This document shows, piece after piece, positions 9,067-20,125 of a stretch of 39,741 nt of DNA. Source of the stretch: Acidobacteriota bacterium (GTDB lineage: Bacteria; Acidobacteriota; Vicinamibacteria; Fen-336); assembly GCA_011526565.1 (NCBI GenBank), contig WYBL01000118.1, forward strand, positions 1 through 39,741, given 5' to 3'. Each line of letters begins with the position of its first letter. Positions within the stretch are counted from its first letter, which is position 1. A program made the translations under genes and the position numbers. The notes beneath the pieces are model-generated. The model was not told the DNA's origin, made no database searches, and was given only the letters and a program-made list of their open reading frames with translations.

Positions 9067-10767
9067 TCACCGGCCCGCGGCGCGGGCCACCCGCAGTTCG
9101 GCCTCGCGGGCGGCCACGAACCCCTGCGGGTCCTTCAGCAGCAGTTCGGCGCGCGGGACCAGCTCCAGCGCCTTCTGGAGCTGGACGTCCCACGCGAGCG
9201 TGCGACGCCGAGCCTCCGCGTCGCCCCACACCTGGCGCAGGATCTCCTCGAACAGGATGCGCGAGATCAGCTCGCGGTGGGCCGCGAACTCGTCGTCGGC
9301 GAGCGGGATCTTCTGCTCGCCGAGGTGGCGCCGGAAGTCCTCGAGCACGGTCGCGTCGACGCTGAAGTCGCGCCGGATCGGCTTCAGCGTCGAGATGCCG
9401 GCGTCGTTGCGCGAGCCCGCGCCCTCGATCTTCGCCTGGCCGGCGCTCTCCGCCGGCTCGAAGGTGCGCGCGAAGCCGACGAACGCCTGGCGGCCGACCA
9501 GCGCAGCCACCGGCTTCGGCAGCGTCTCGCGCTCCACGCAGTAGTCCGGCGTGATGCCGTCGCCGCCGTAGACCTTGCGGCCGGCGTCGGTCAGCCGCGC
9601 GTCCTCGCCGGACTCGCGGCAGGCCTCCCGCTCGCGGGGCGAGACGTAGTCCTCGAGCGCCGTGTGCCCGTAGTCGCGCTGGATCAGGCGGCCCGACGGC
9701 GTGTAGTAGCGCGCCGTGGTCAGCGCCAGGGCGTAGCCGCGCGAGGAGCGCAGCGGCAAGATCGTCTGCACGAGGCCCTTGCCGAACGTCGTCTCGCCGA
9801 CGATCAGGCCACGGTCGTGGTCCTGGATCGCGCCGGCCACGATCTCCGAGGCCGAGGCGCTGTGCCGCGAGACCAGCACGACGAGCGGCAGGTCCGCGAA
9901 CGCGCTGTCGCGCTCGGTGATGAAGGTCGCCTCGTCCCGCTTGTAGCGCCCCTTGGTGAAGACGACGAGCTGGCCCTTTCTCAGGAACAGGTTGGAGACC
10001 GCGAAGGCCTGGTCCAGGAGCCCGCCCGGGTTGTCGCGGATGTCGAGCACCACCGAGGTCGCGCCCTGCTTGATCAGCGCCTTCAGCGCGCGCTCGAGCT
10101 CGCGCTCGCAGTCGGCCGGCTCGCCCGAGCGGCAGGCCGTCGTCTCGTTGAAGTCGATCAGCCGCACGTAGCCCGTCTTCGGCGTCGCCATGAAGGCGTA
10201 GGGCACCGAGTGCAGCGGGATCTCGTCGCGCAGCACCGTGAACTCCAGCGGCGCGTCGTAGCCCTTGCGCTCGATCGTGATCTGGACCGGCGAGCCCTTG
10301 GGTCCGCGCAGCCGCTTGACCGCGTCGTCGATGCTGATGCCGCGCGCGTCCTGGCCTTCGATCCGCGCGATCACGTCGCCGGTCCGCAGTCCCAGCCGGT
10401 GCGCCGGCGTGCCCTCGAAGATGGCGACGACGGTGATGCCGCCGTCGATCGACTGCACCGTGATGCCGAGCCCGTAGTAGGAGCCGCGCTGCTTCTCCTG
10501 CAGGCTCGAGTACTCCTTGACCTCGAGGAAGTTGGAGTGCGGGTCGAGGGTGCGCAACATCTCGCGGACCGAGGCGCTGACCAGGCGGTCGGTCGGGACC
10601 TCTTCCGCGTAGTTCTCCTCGATGGCGCCGAGGAGGGCGGTGTACAGGCGCAGCCGCTCGGAGAGCTGGGTCGTGCCGGCGAGCGCCCGCTCGCCGAACA
10701 GCCCGCCCGCCAGCGTCGAGGCGGCCAGGATGCCCAGGCACAAGGTCGTCAGGCGAGAGATCCGCAT
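9067..10767 (-). CDS. ctpA: S41 family carboxy-terminal processing protease (CtpA-like)
   Basis: A 566-residue periplasmic serine protease that trims or degrades proteins from the C-terminus. It has an N-terminal signal or anchor segment (about 8-30) and a helical N-terminal region. A PDZ domain (about 95-180, YYGLGITVQ...GLRTGDVIARIEG) precedes the S41 core, which carries the catalytic dyad Ser305 (HSASASE) and Lys330 (TTFGKGLVQT), 25 residues apart as in Prc/CtpA. The C-terminal 170 residues are longer than in short CtpA forms and have no assigned domain. AGGAG precedes the ATG. The HEAT-repeat gene follows 20 nt downstream, and an extended -10 lies upstream at 10804-10812. Confidence 0.93.
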   Translation of the reverse strand: MRISRLTTLCLGILAASTLAGGLFGERALAGTTQLSERLRLYTALLGAIEENYAEEVPTDRLVSASVREMLRTLDPHSNFLEVKEYSSLQEKQRGSYYGLGITVQSIDGGITVVAIFEGTPAHRLGLRTGDVIARIEGQDARGISIDDAVKRLRGPKGSPVQITIERKGYDAPLEFTVLRDEIPLHSVPYAFMATPKTGYVRLIDFNETTACRSGEPADCERELERALKALIKQGATSVVLDIRDNPGGLLDQAFAVSNLFLRKGQLVVFTKGRYKRDEATFITERDSAFADLPLVVLVSRHSASASEIVAGAIQDHDRGLIVGETTFGKGLVQTILPLRSSRGYALALTTARYYTPSGRLIQRDYGHTALEDYVSPREREACRESGEDARLTDAGRKVYGGDGITPDYCVERETLPKPVAALVGRQAFVGFARTFEPAESAGQAKIEGAGSRNDAGISTLKPIRRDFSVDATVLEDFRRHLGEQKIPLADDEFAAHRELISRILFEEILRQVWGDAEARRRTLAWDVQLQKALELVPRAELLLKDPQGFVAAREAELRVARAAGR

Positions 10768-10803
10768 GTCTCCTTCGGTGCGCGATTCAAGGGTCCCCGC
10801 AGC

Positions 10804-10812
10804 ATGATAGCA
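10804..10812 (-). promoter_or_regulatory. Extended -10 promoter for the protease-HEAT operon
   Basis: The minus strand reads TGC-TATCAT (10812-10804), a good extended -10, about 37 nt upstream of the protease ATG and inside the 46-bp gap after the AAA-associated gene. No recognisable -35 lies 17 bp upstream, as is common for extended -10 promoters. Confidence 0.4.
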
Positions 10813-10813
10813 G

Positions 10814-11296
10814 TCACTCCGCGGCCGGCAGCAGGAACTCGTCCGCGTCGGGATCGACGTCGAACAACTCGACGTAGCGGGCCCAGTCCAGCGCCGTGGA
10901 CAACTGCCGCTCGGCCTCGCCCGGGGAGAAGTGCTCGCGGAGCTGCTCCCTCAGCTCTTCGCGCGGGACCCGGCCGTGCGGCGCGCCGCGCAGCGCCTGC
11001 AGGATGCGCTGCACGAGCGGCAGTTCTCCGACCGCCCGCGCCAGCCGGTCCTTGCGGTCGGCCTCCTCGGCCTCCGCGACGGCCCGCCCCTCCGCGGTCA
11101 GCTCGATGTCGCCCGAGTGGATCACCACCAGCCCCAGCGCGCGCGCCGCCGAGGTCACGGGCAGCAGGTCGTCGAGCTCGTAGCCCAGCGGCCCGCCCAG
11201 CTTGTAGAGGTCCTCGCGGCCGTGCGGGGCCTCCCTGAGGTGCTCGAGCAGGCCCAGCACCATGCCGATCGCCGCGTGTGGCAGCGGGTCGTTCAT
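10814..11296 (-). CDS. Stand-alone AAA-associated (AAA_assoc_C-like) protein of an ABC importer
   Basis: A 160-residue soluble helical protein resembling the C-terminal AAA-associated domain that is normally fused to nitrate/sulfonate-type ABC ATPases. Visible hallmarks are the LGGPLGYELDDLLPVTSAA segment (about 33-51), the ELTAEGRAVAEAE block and the GEAERQLSTALDWARYVELF segment near the C-terminus. Here it is a separate gene with its own GGGGAGGAG site, 10 nt after the ATPase stop. It probably binds or regulates that ATPase. Its exact role is not established, and the family match is from memory of the pattern. Confidence 0.8.
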   Translation of the reverse strand: MNDPLPHAAIGMVLGLLEHLREAPHGREDLYKLGGPLGYELDDLLPVTSAARALGLVVIHSGDIELTAEGRAVAEAEEADRKDRLARAVGELPLVQRILQALRGAPHGRVPREELREQLREHFSPGEAERQLSTALDWARYVELFDVDPDADEFLLPAAE

Positions 11297-11306
11297 CTCC
11301 TCCCCC

Positions 11307-12067
<761 letters not shown>

Positions 12068-12071
<4 letters not shown>

Positions 12072-13765
12072 GCGTCGAGCTTGTAGCGCGTGGTGACGCG
12101 CTGGTAGAGGGGCGCCCAGAAGGCGCGGTTGACGCCCACGATCATCGCGATCATCAGGGCGAGGCTGGCGGCGATCACCTGCGGGTCCGCGGTCTCGTAG
12201 GTGGCGCGGTCGAGCGCGGCGCCGATCCCCCGCACGGCGTAGGTGCGCCCGTCGACGACCAGGTACTCGCACAGGATCATCGCGTTCCATCCTGCGCCCC
12301 ACGCCGTCAGGCACCCGGTGACCAGTCCCGGCAGCACGGCCGGCAGGAACACGTGGCGCAGCCGGCCCAGCCGCGACAGGCCGAGCGAGCGGGCCGCCTC
12401 GTTCATCTCGCGCGGAATCGCGGCCGCGGCGCCCATCACGTTGAAGAGCACGTACCAGAACATCGTCGTCAGCGAGAGCAGCAGCGCTGCCCCCTCGAGG
12501 CCCAGGCCACGCGCGACCAGGGCGACGATCAGCGGGAAGAAGGCGGCCGCCGGTACGCTGGCCGCGATCTGGATCACGGCCAGCGACGGCCCCCGCCAGG
12601 CGGGGCGCGAGGCGACCAGGGCCGCCAGCGGCACCGCGAGCAGGGCCGAGGCGCCGACCCCGAAGCCGACCCGCAGCAGGCTCAGCACCAGGTCGACCGG
12701 CAGGCCCGCGAGCGCCGGCGACAGCGGAGCCTCGGCGAAGGTGCGCCAGGCGTGGCGGGCGGCCAGCACGCCGAGCGCGACCAGCGGCAGCACCAGCACG
12801 GCCTGCAGCGCGCGGCGGCTGGCCACCGCGTCGAGCGCCCGGCCCGCAAACCGGAAGGCGGCTTCCGAGCCCGGCACCACGACCCGGCCGATCAGCGCCC
12901 GCACCAGGCGGCTGCGCATCAGCACCCGCGCAACCCGCGGCACCTGGGGCCGGTCGCCGGACTCGTCGAAGTGGAAGCGCTCGGCGTAGGTCTCGAGCGG
13001 CCCCCACACCAGCAGGTGCATCGCTGCCGTCACCGCCACCAGGCACAGCAGCGCCGCGGCCGTCTGCTCGTAGCGCCCGGCGACGACGGACTGCGCGAGG
13101 TAGGAGCCGAGGCCGGGCAACGTGTAGCGGGCGGGGCCCACCGCGATGATCTCGCTGGCGATCAGGAAGTAGAAGCCGTTGGCCCACGAGAGCAGCGAGT
13201 TGTAGACGAGGTTCGGGAACACGGCCGGCAAGACCAGCCGGCTCCAGCGCGAGGCGCCGCGCAGGCCGAGCTGGCGGGCGGCGAGCGCGATGTCCTCGGG
13301 CAGCGTCGCCAGGCTCTCGTAGACGCCGAAGGCGAGGTTCCAGAACATGCAGGTGAAGATCAGGAACACGGCGGCGGCCTCGACGCCGAGCGCGGAGCCG
13401 GCGGTGACCCGGATGAAGAAGGCGACGGCCACCGGGAAGAAGCCGAGGATCGGCACCGACTGCAGCACGTCGAGCACGGGCAGGATCACGCGGCGGGCCG
13501 CCACGCTGCGGGCGGCCGCGTGGCCGATCGCGAGCGCCGCCAGCAGCGCCAGCGCGTAGGCCGCCGCCAGGCGCAGCAGCGACAGCGCGAGGTACGCGGG
13601 CAGCAGCGCCGGCCGCAGCTCGAGGGCCGGCGCGTCGTGGGGCCGCAGCGAGGCCGAGGCGAAGAAGGCGAGGGCCGTCAGGCCCGCGAGCGCCGCCACG
13701 ACGCCGGCGTCCACGGGCAGCGACGAGCGCGATCGGCCATCGCGCCGGAGCGCATCGGGCGGCAC
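12068..13765 (-). CDS. ABC transporter duplicated (two-domain) permease, anion type
   Basis: A 565-residue inner-membrane protein made of two tandem binding-protein-dependent permease domains (about 20-270 and 310-555). Each has its own coupling-helix EAA-type motif: EDIALAARQLGLRGASRWSR in the first and REMNEAARSLGLSRLGRLRH in the second. One chain can therefore form the whole transmembrane pore. This matches the family known as duplicated permease components of anion ABC systems. The start is GTG at 13765. No periplasmic binding-protein gene is present nearby, so the substrate is not deducible and the binding protein, if any, is encoded elsewhere. Confidence 0.9.
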
Positions 13766-13771
13766 CCGCGG

Positions 13772-13780
13772 ATGCTAGCA
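13772..13780 (-). promoter_or_regulatory. Extended -10 for the ABC transporter operon, possibly leaderless
   Basis: The minus strand reads TGC-TAGCAT, with its last base 6 nt before the GTG start of the permease at 13765, so transcription could begin at the start codon itself. No Shine-Dalgarno is seen before that GTG. No clear -35 is present. Confidence 0.35.
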
Positions 13781-13823
13781 AACGCGCCGGGACCCGCCGA
13801 CTTCGACCTCGCGCCGGAACCCG

Positions 13824-14498
13824 TCAGAATCGGATGTGGAGGCCGATGGTGGCGGAGACGCCCGAGAGGTCGATCTCGTTGCCGCGGAAGTCGTCCGGCA
13901 TGTCGTCCTTCGCCCACAGGTAGCGACCCTCGAGGGCCAGCGCGAAGTCGTCTCCGAACGGCACCCGCAGGCCCGCCACCGCGTGCAGGCCGAAGGTCAC
14001 GCTCTCCGAGGCGAAGGCGTCGTCGTAGATGTCGAAGCGACCGTCGAAGTCGATGAACTCGCCGAACTCCTCGTACTTGTAGGCCACCAGGTCGGCGCCG
14101 ACTCCGGCGTAGGGCTGCACCGCGCTGTAGCGGTCGCCGGGCACGAACTTGACCGTGACGCCGATCGGCACCATCTCGAGCCGCAGGGTCTGGAAGATGT
14201 CGTTGCCGCGGCCGTCGACGTAGTCGCGATAGGAGGTGTCGATCTGGCGCTCGTAGTAGTCGAGGCTGACGCCGAGTTCGACGTTCTCGCCCAGCCGGTG
14301 CGAGTACTCGACGCCGCCGAACACGCCCGTCCAGTCGGACTTCGAGACCGTGTACAGGATCTCGTCGTCGCGGAACAGGTTGGAGTCGGCACGCGGGAAA
14401 TAGGCGCCGACGCGCAGGTCGAGGCCCTGTGCCGCGGCGGGCGCGGCGGGCACGAGGAGCACGGCGCTGGCGACGGCGGCGAGGGCGATGCGACGCAT
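13824..14498 (-). CDS. Outer-membrane beta-barrel protein
   Basis: A 224-residue protein with a Sec signal peptide (about 1-23, cleaved after AAAQ or nearby) and alternating amphipathic strands rich in Tyr, Phe and Asp. Its C-terminus ends in a strand closing with Phe (SATIGLHIRF), the usual outer-membrane insertion signal. Length and pattern suggest a small eight-stranded barrel of the general OmpW/OmpA-like superfamily; I cannot assign a ligand. AGGAGAG precedes the ATG. It lies between the ABC operon and tRNA-Cys on the same strand. Confidence 0.82.
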   Translation of the reverse strand: MRRIALAAVASAVLLVPAAPAAAQGLDLRVGAYFPRADSNLFRDDEILYTVSKSDWTGVFGGVEYSHRLGENVELGVSLDYYERQIDTSYRDYVDGRGNDIFQTLRLEMVPIGVTVKFVPGDRYSAVQPYAGVGADLVAYKYEEFGEFIDFDGRFDIYDDAFASESVTFGLHAVAGLRVPFGDDFALALEGRYLWAKDDMPDDFRGNEIDLSGVSATIGLHIRF

Positions 14499-14647
14499 GG
14501 CGTTGTCTCTCCTGGGGGACGTTCTCGGGCCCCCTGCAGAGGTGAGTGCAGAAACCCTGCCAGCCTCGACACGCCGTGCATTCCCGCCGGCCCGGCGTGT
14601 TCGACCGGCCGCGCCGGGCGAAGCTGTCCCCTGTGGAGGACGCGAGT

Positions 14648-14723
14648 TGGAGGCGGCGACCGGAGTCGAACCGGTGAATAGAGGTTTTGCAGACCTCCGC
14701 CTTGACCACTTGGCTACGCCGCC
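14648..14723 (-). tRNA. tRNA-Cys (GCA)
   Basis: The minus strand folds as a full cloverleaf: acceptor GGCGGCG/CGCCGCC, a 3-bp D stem (GCC/GGC), anticodon arm GAGGT-CTGCAAA-ACCTC with anticodon GCA, and T arm ACCGG-TTCGACT-CCGGT. The discriminator is T(U), as expected for Cys, and CCA is encoded at 14650-14648. The cysteinyl-tRNA synthetase gene lies about 0.6 kb away on the same strand. Confidence 0.97.
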
Positions 14724-14761
14724 CCTGCGGCCGCCGAAGGCGACCTTTCCGAGGCCCTGAC

Positions 14762-14790
14762 ACTATAAAGGACTCGCGGATGGCCTTCAA
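14762..14790 (-). promoter_or_regulatory. sigma70 promoter of tRNA-Cys
   Basis: TTGAAG (14790-14785) and TATAGT (14767-14762) on the minus strand are separated by 17 bp, placing the start about 30 nt upstream of the tRNA 5' end. Confidence 0.65.
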
Positions 14791-14807
14791 CAGCAGCCCG
14801 TGCGGGC

Positions 14808-14836
14808 TTGACGAACGTGCGACCTCCGGCTATCTT
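14808..14836 (+). promoter_or_regulatory. sigma70 promoter of tRNA-Gly
   Basis: TTGACG (14808-14813) and TATCTT (14831-14836) are separated by 17 bp. The predicted start is about 8 nt upstream of the mature tRNA-Gly. Confidence 0.7.
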
Positions 14837-14850
14837 TCTCTCGCTGCTGG

Positions 14851-14925
<75 letters not shown>

Positions 14926-14961
14926 TCCTCGCAGCCGGCCTGAGCCTCCGGCTCGGCTCCC

Positions 14962-15314
14962 TCAGACGCTGAACGCCCCCCGGTCGTGCCTCAGCCGGGG
15001 CGGGCTCACTCCCAGGTCGATCGAGATGACGTCGAAGCGGTAGGCCTGTCCGTCCTGCCCGTGCCGCGCGGCCCAGGCGTGCGCTGCCGCCGCCAGTCGG
15101 CGCTGCTTGGCCGGAGTCACCGCCTCGTAGCCGAAGCCGTGCGCGCTCCCCCGGCGGGCCTTGACCTCCACGAACACGATCGTCTTCCCGTCGCGGGCGA
15201 CCAGATCGATCTCGCCGGCCCGGGTCCGGAAGTTGCGCGCGAGGATCACGAAGCCCGCCGCCTCGAGGAAGGCGCAGGCGGCGTCCTCGCCCGGCCGGCC
15301 CGCGGCCGGGCCTC

Positions 15315-15318
<4 letters not shown>
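14962..15318 (-). CDS. yraN: YraN / UPF0102 family endonuclease-fold protein
   Basis: A 118-residue member of UPF0102, a restriction-endonuclease-like fold of unclear cellular role. It shows the family core: GEDAACAFLEAAGFVILARN, then RTRAGEIDLVARDG and VFVEVKARR, which supply the Glu/Asp/Glu-x-Lys residues of a PD-(D/E)XK-like site. The only start that keeps this N-terminus is a CTG at 15316-15318 that overlaps the cysS TGA as CTGA. No in-frame ATG, GTG or TTG lies between the upstream part and the conserved GED block. Translation by re-initiation after cysS is likely. The length equals the family norm. Confidence 0.85.
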
Positions 15319-16711
<1,393 letters not shown>

Positions 16712-16715
<4 letters not shown>

Positions 16716-18346
16716 CTCTCCGTTGCCTTCAGCACCAGGACGGTCAGGTCGTCGGTGCAGCCCGCCGCCCCCGTCCAGCTTCTCACTCCTTCGACCACGC
16801 CCGAAAGCAGCGCGGCGGCCCCCTGCCCGCGGCGCGCCTGCAGCGCGCGCACCAGGCGATCGTCGCCCCACTCGTTGCCGCCCGCGTCCTGGGCCTCGGT
16901 CGCCCCGTCGGTGACCGCCGCGATCACGTCGCCCGGGACGAGCTGCAGCTCGCCCACCTCGCAGTCGATGTCCTCCAGCAGGCCGAGCACCGGCGCCCCG
17001 CGGTCGAGCCGCGTCACGCCGCCGTCGGCGCGCAGCAGGAACGGCGGCACGTGCCCGGCGCTCGCGTACTGCAGGCGGCCGCTCGCGGGGTCGAGCTCCG
17101 CGTAGAAGAGCGTGACGTACTTCGAGGGCGACGTGCTCTCGCACAGGAAGCGGTTGAGGCGGGCCATCAGGCGGTCGATCGGCAGCGACCCGGCCAGCGC
17201 CCGCAGCGACGCGTGGAGCGACGCCATCAGCAGGCTGGCGGGCGTGCCCTTGCCCGAGATGTCCGCCACCGCCAGCGCGAGCCGTCCCTCCGGCAGCGGG
17301 ATGTAGTCGTAGAGGTCGCCGCCGACCTCGTAGCAGGAGTCGCTCGCCGCCGCCAGCTCGTAGCCCGGCAGCCGCGGGCAGCCGCGCGGGAACAGGCTGC
17401 CCTGGATCTCGCGGGCGATCTGCAGCTCGCGATCCTGGCGTTCCTTGGAGAGCCTCACGCGCTGCAGGCGCAGGGTGTCGAGCGCGGCCAGCGCCTGCTG
17501 GCCGAGCGTGGCCGCGAAGTCCAGGTCCTCGTCGGATGCCGGCGCCCCCGAGATCCGCGGGCCGATCGCGAAAAAGCCCTCGGGGCGCGCCCCGATGCGC
17601 AGCGGAATCACGGTCGCGAGCCGCATCTCCGCCAGCGCCTCCCGCGGCTCCCCCGGGGGCAGCGCCTCGACGGCCGTCGGCCGCTCCAGCAGCGCGAGCA
17701 GCGGCGCGCTCGCGGCCGCCGAAAAGGCCCGGGCCGACGTCGAGCGCACGCCCTTGGCGCCGGCCAGCGTCAGCCCCTCGCCGCTCGCGAGGTAGAGCGC
17801 GGCGCGGGAGACGACGAGGTGGCCCATCAGCGTCGAGAGCGCGACGTTGACGACGCCGACCTCCTCGCCGCTGGCGGCCAGCTCGCGGGTGATCTCGAAC
17901 AGCGTCTTGAGCTGGAAGACCTTCACCGACAGCCGCTGGTTCAGGCGGCGCACTTCCTCGTCGGCCCGCTGCGGCCCCAGCCGCTCGCCGAGCAGGCCGC
18001 ACAACGCCGGCAACGCGGGCGCGTCCGCGTCTCCCCCGCCGATGCCGAGGGCCCCCACCAGGCGATCGGCATGGCGCACGGCGAGCAGGCGGTCGAGGCC
18101 CAGCGGCAGCGGCCCCGGCTCGTCGACCTGCGCGGTCTCCAGGCGCAGGGCGGACGAAGCCTCGCGGGCGGCGACGCCTCGCGCCGCCCTCAGGCGAAGC
18201 CCTTCGCCTTCCGCGGCGAACAGCGCGAGCGACGACGCCCCGGTCAACCGCTCGGCCAGCTCGAGCGTCGCCGCGTGGGCCGCCTCGTCGCTGCTCGTGG
18301 CGGGCAACGCCGCCAGCAGCAGGGTCAGCTCGCTCGCGCCCTTCAT
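16712..18346 (-). CDS. GAF - SpoIIE-type PP2C serine phosphatase (RsbU-like)
   Basis: A 544-residue signalling phosphatase. An N-terminal sensor-like region (about 5-140) is followed by a short coiled coil with the typical VKVFQLKTLFEITREL sequence. A GAF domain (about 165-325) and a C-terminal SpoIIE/PP2C domain (about 330-544) follow. The PP2C part has metal-binding motifs EVGGDLYDY and VADISGKGTPASLLMA, then VTDGATEA and the terminal DDLTVLVLK. Such enzymes dephosphorylate STAS-domain antagonists. The start at the ATG 18344-18346 overlaps the kinase stop as ATGA; an in-frame ATG 13 codons upstream is unlikely because it lies inside the kinase gene. The GAF ligand is unknown. Confidence 0.93.
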
Positions 18347-18810
18347 CGGTGCGGGCCGCCGGGCCGGCGTTTCTGCAGGCAGCACACGTTGCTGCGGCCC
18401 GAGCGTCGATAGGTCACCGAGTCCATCAGCCGCGTCATCAGGTGCACGCCGAAGCCGCCGCGGCGGCGCTCGGCCGCGTAGCGGACGGCGTCGACCCTCG
18501 GCATCGCGCGCGGGTCGACCGTCACGCCCTGGTCGACCACCTCGACTCGCAGTTCGTCCGGGCGCAGCGCGAAGCGGACCTGCACCGGGGCGCCGGGGCG
18601 GCCCGCGTACGCGTGCTCGACGACGTTGGCGACAGCCTCGTCGGTGGCCAGCGCGACCGCGTCGGCGTCCGCCGCCGAAAAGCCGGCCGCTTCGGCCATG
18701 GAGCGAGCGGCCTCGCGCACGAGGGAGAGGTAGCGGGTGTGGGCCGGGAAGCCGAGGGCGACCGTCGGCCGCGTCCGCGACCGGGGGCGTGCGGGCCGTT
18801 CCGGGCTCAG
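18343..18810 (-). CDS. Anti-sigma factor serine kinase, RsbW/SpoIIAB-like (GHKL)
   Basis: A 155-residue GHKL-fold kinase that would bind a partner (classically a sigma factor) and phosphorylate the STAS antagonist. The N-box is DEAVANVVEHAY, the G1 box VVDQGV and the G2 region GGFGVHLMTRLMDSVTY. The family N-terminus (VALGFPAHTRYLSLVREA) lies upstream of every in-frame ATG, GTG or TTG. The best start is therefore CTG at 18808-18810, overlapping the STAS gene stop as CTGA. The tail carries two adjacent cysteines (SNVCCLQK). No sigma factor gene is adjacent, so the controlled output is unknown. Confidence 0.88.
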   Translation of the reverse strand: MSPERPARPRSRTRPTVALGFPAHTRYLSLVREAARSMAEAAGFSAADADAVALATDEAVANVVEHAYAGRPGAPVQVRFALRPDELRVEVVDQGVTVDPRAMPRVDAVRYAAERRRGGFGVHLMTRLMDSVTYRRSGRSNVCCLQKRRPGGPHR

Positions 18811-19166
18811 GAGGCGTCGCCCCCGGCGTAGCTGCCGACGGCCTCGATCGCCGTCGGGAACACGCGGTAGAGGTGGTGGAGCCCGAGGATCTCGAAGATG
18901 TTGCGGACCGTGTCGTTCAGCTCCGCAACCCGCAGGTCTCCGCCGGCCTCGCGGATCTCCTCGATCGTCCCCATCATCGCGCCGAGCCCCGCGCTCGCGA
19001 TGTAGGCGAGGGCCGAGCAGTCGACCACGATCCGCACCCGGCCTTCGCCGAGCGCGCGCCGCAGGGCGCCCTCGAACTCCGGGGCCGTGTGGGCGTTGAC
19101 GAAGCCGCGGGGCGCGATCACCCGCACCGCGCCTTCGTCGCGCGCGTCGACCTGCAGTTCGGCCAT
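18807..19166 (-). CDS. STAS-domain anti-sigma factor antagonist (RsbV/SpoIIAA-like)
   Basis: A 119-residue single STAS domain. The phosphoacceptor region reads DCSALAYIASAGLGAMM; the serine at the SpoIIAA phospho-site position is Ser58, the same number as in SpoIIAA by direct count. In partner switching, the unphosphorylated form sequesters the RsbW-like kinase and frees its client; phosphorylation reverses this and the RsbU-like phosphatase resets it. All three components are encoded consecutively here. The gene starts 11 nt after ribF ends, with a weak GGGGCGAG before the ATG. Confidence 0.93.
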   Translation of the reverse strand: MAELQVDARDEGAVRVIAPRGFVNAHTAPEFEGALRRALGEGRVRIVVDCSALAYIASAGLGAMMGTIEEIREAGGDLRVAELNDTVRNIFEILGLHHLYRVFPTAIEAVGSYAGGDAS

Positions 19167-19176
19167 CTCGCCCCGG

Positions 19177-19182
19177 ACTATA
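19177..19182 (-). promoter_or_regulatory. Possible -10 hexamer before the partner-switching genes
   Basis: TATAGT on the minus strand ends 10 nt before the STAS gene ATG at 19166 and overlaps the ribF stop region. It could allow transcription independent of ribF. No -35 is recognisable. Confidence 0.22.
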
Positions 19183-20116
19183 ACGCGGGAGCCGCGGCCC
19201 CGCCGAGCACGCGGCGGGCGTCGCCGGCGTCGGCGACGATCTGGGCCCGGAGCGCGTCCGGCCCCGAGAATCGGCGCTCCTCGCGCAGCCGGAGGCCGAA
19301 GGCGACGCGGACCTTCTCGCCGTAGAGATCGCGGTCGAGGTCGAACAGGTGGGCCTCCAGCCGCACCTCGTTGCCTCCGAACGTGGGACGCCGGCCGATG
19401 TTCGCCACTCCCGGCACGACCACGCCTTCGGGCAGGCGCACCCACACCGCGTAGACGCCGTTGCCCGGTAGCAGCTCGTTGTAGGGCTGGACGTTTGCGG
19501 TCGGGAAGCCGAGGCCGCGCGCACGCCCGTCGCCGCGCACCACCTCCCCGTCCACGAAGAGCAGCCGGCCCAGCAGCCGCCCGGCGGCGTCCACCGCGCC
19601 GCGCGCGACGGCCTCCCGCACCCGGGTCGAGGAGATCGGAGCGCCCTCGTCGGAGACGTTCTCGACCGCGCGCACCTCGAAGCCGCAGTCGCGTCCGAGC
19701 CGCGCGAGGGCCTCCACGTCGCCGCTGCGTCCGCGGCCGAACCGGAAGCCCGTCCCGACCACGACCAGGCGCGCGTTCAGACGCTCGCCCAGCAGTCCGC
19801 GGGCGAAGTCCGCGGCCGGCAGCGCCGCCAGGGCTTCGTCGAACGGCAGCACCGCCACCCGCGGCAGGCCCAGCCCCACCAGCGCCTCGACCTTCTGCGC
19901 GAGCGTCATCAGCGCGGCCGGCGCACGCTCGGGGGCCAGCACCCGGGACGGGTGGGGTTCGAAGGTCAGCGCTGCGGGCGCCAGTTCGCTCCCGGCCGCC
20001 GCGAGCACCCGGCGCACCAGCTCCTGGTGGCCGCGGTGCACGCCGTCGAAGTTGCCGACCGCGAGAGCCGCCGGACGCCGCTCCGGGTCGGAGGCCCCGG
20101 GGCCCTGCCACTGCAC
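19178..20116 (-). CDS. ribF: Bifunctional riboflavin kinase / FAD synthetase
   Basis: A 312-residue cytosolic enzyme that phosphorylates riboflavin to FMN and adenylates FMN to FAD. The N-terminal nucleotidyltransferase domain has AVGNFDGVHRGH (about 19-30) and ISSTRVREAV near 160. The C-terminal riboflavin kinase domain has the GLGFPTANV motif and the EVRLEAHLFDLDRDLYG block. Length is normal. The start is GTG at 20116. It lies 9 nt after the DUF4388 gene and 11 nt before the STAS gene, in a run of same-strand genes. Confidence 0.96.
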   Translation of the reverse strand: MQWQGPGASDPERRPAALAVGNFDGVHRGHQELVRRVLAAAGSELAPAALTFEPHPSRVLAPERAPAALMTLAQKVEALVGLGLPRVAVLPFDEALAALPAADFARGLLGERLNARLVVVGTGFRFGRGRSGDVEALARLGRDCGFEVRAVENVSDEGAPISSTRVREAVARGAVDAAGRLLGRLLFVDGEVVRGDGRARGLGFPTANVQPYNELLPGNGVYAVWVRLPEGVVVPGVANIGRRPTFGGNEVRLEAHLFDLDRDLYGEKVRVAFGLRLREERRFSGPDALRAQIVADAGDARRVLGGAAAPAL

Positions 20117-20125
20117 GGCCGAGCG

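Noticed and set aside
7742..10741. A 999-codon minus-strand open frame that would fuse the HEAT protein to upstream sequence
   Set aside because: Above 9046 it reads the protease gene in a wrong frame. The HEAT gene has its own ribosome site, ATG and signal peptide.
14590..14619. GC-rich inverted repeat (GCCCGGC/GCCGGGC) downstream of tRNA-Cys as a terminator
   Set aside because: The loop is 16 nt and no U-tract follows on either strand.
14942..14954. Short hairpin GAGCC-TCC-GGCTC after tRNA-Gly as a terminator
   Set aside because: The stem is only 5 bp with no U-tract. It could pause RNA polymerase but cannot be supported as a terminator.
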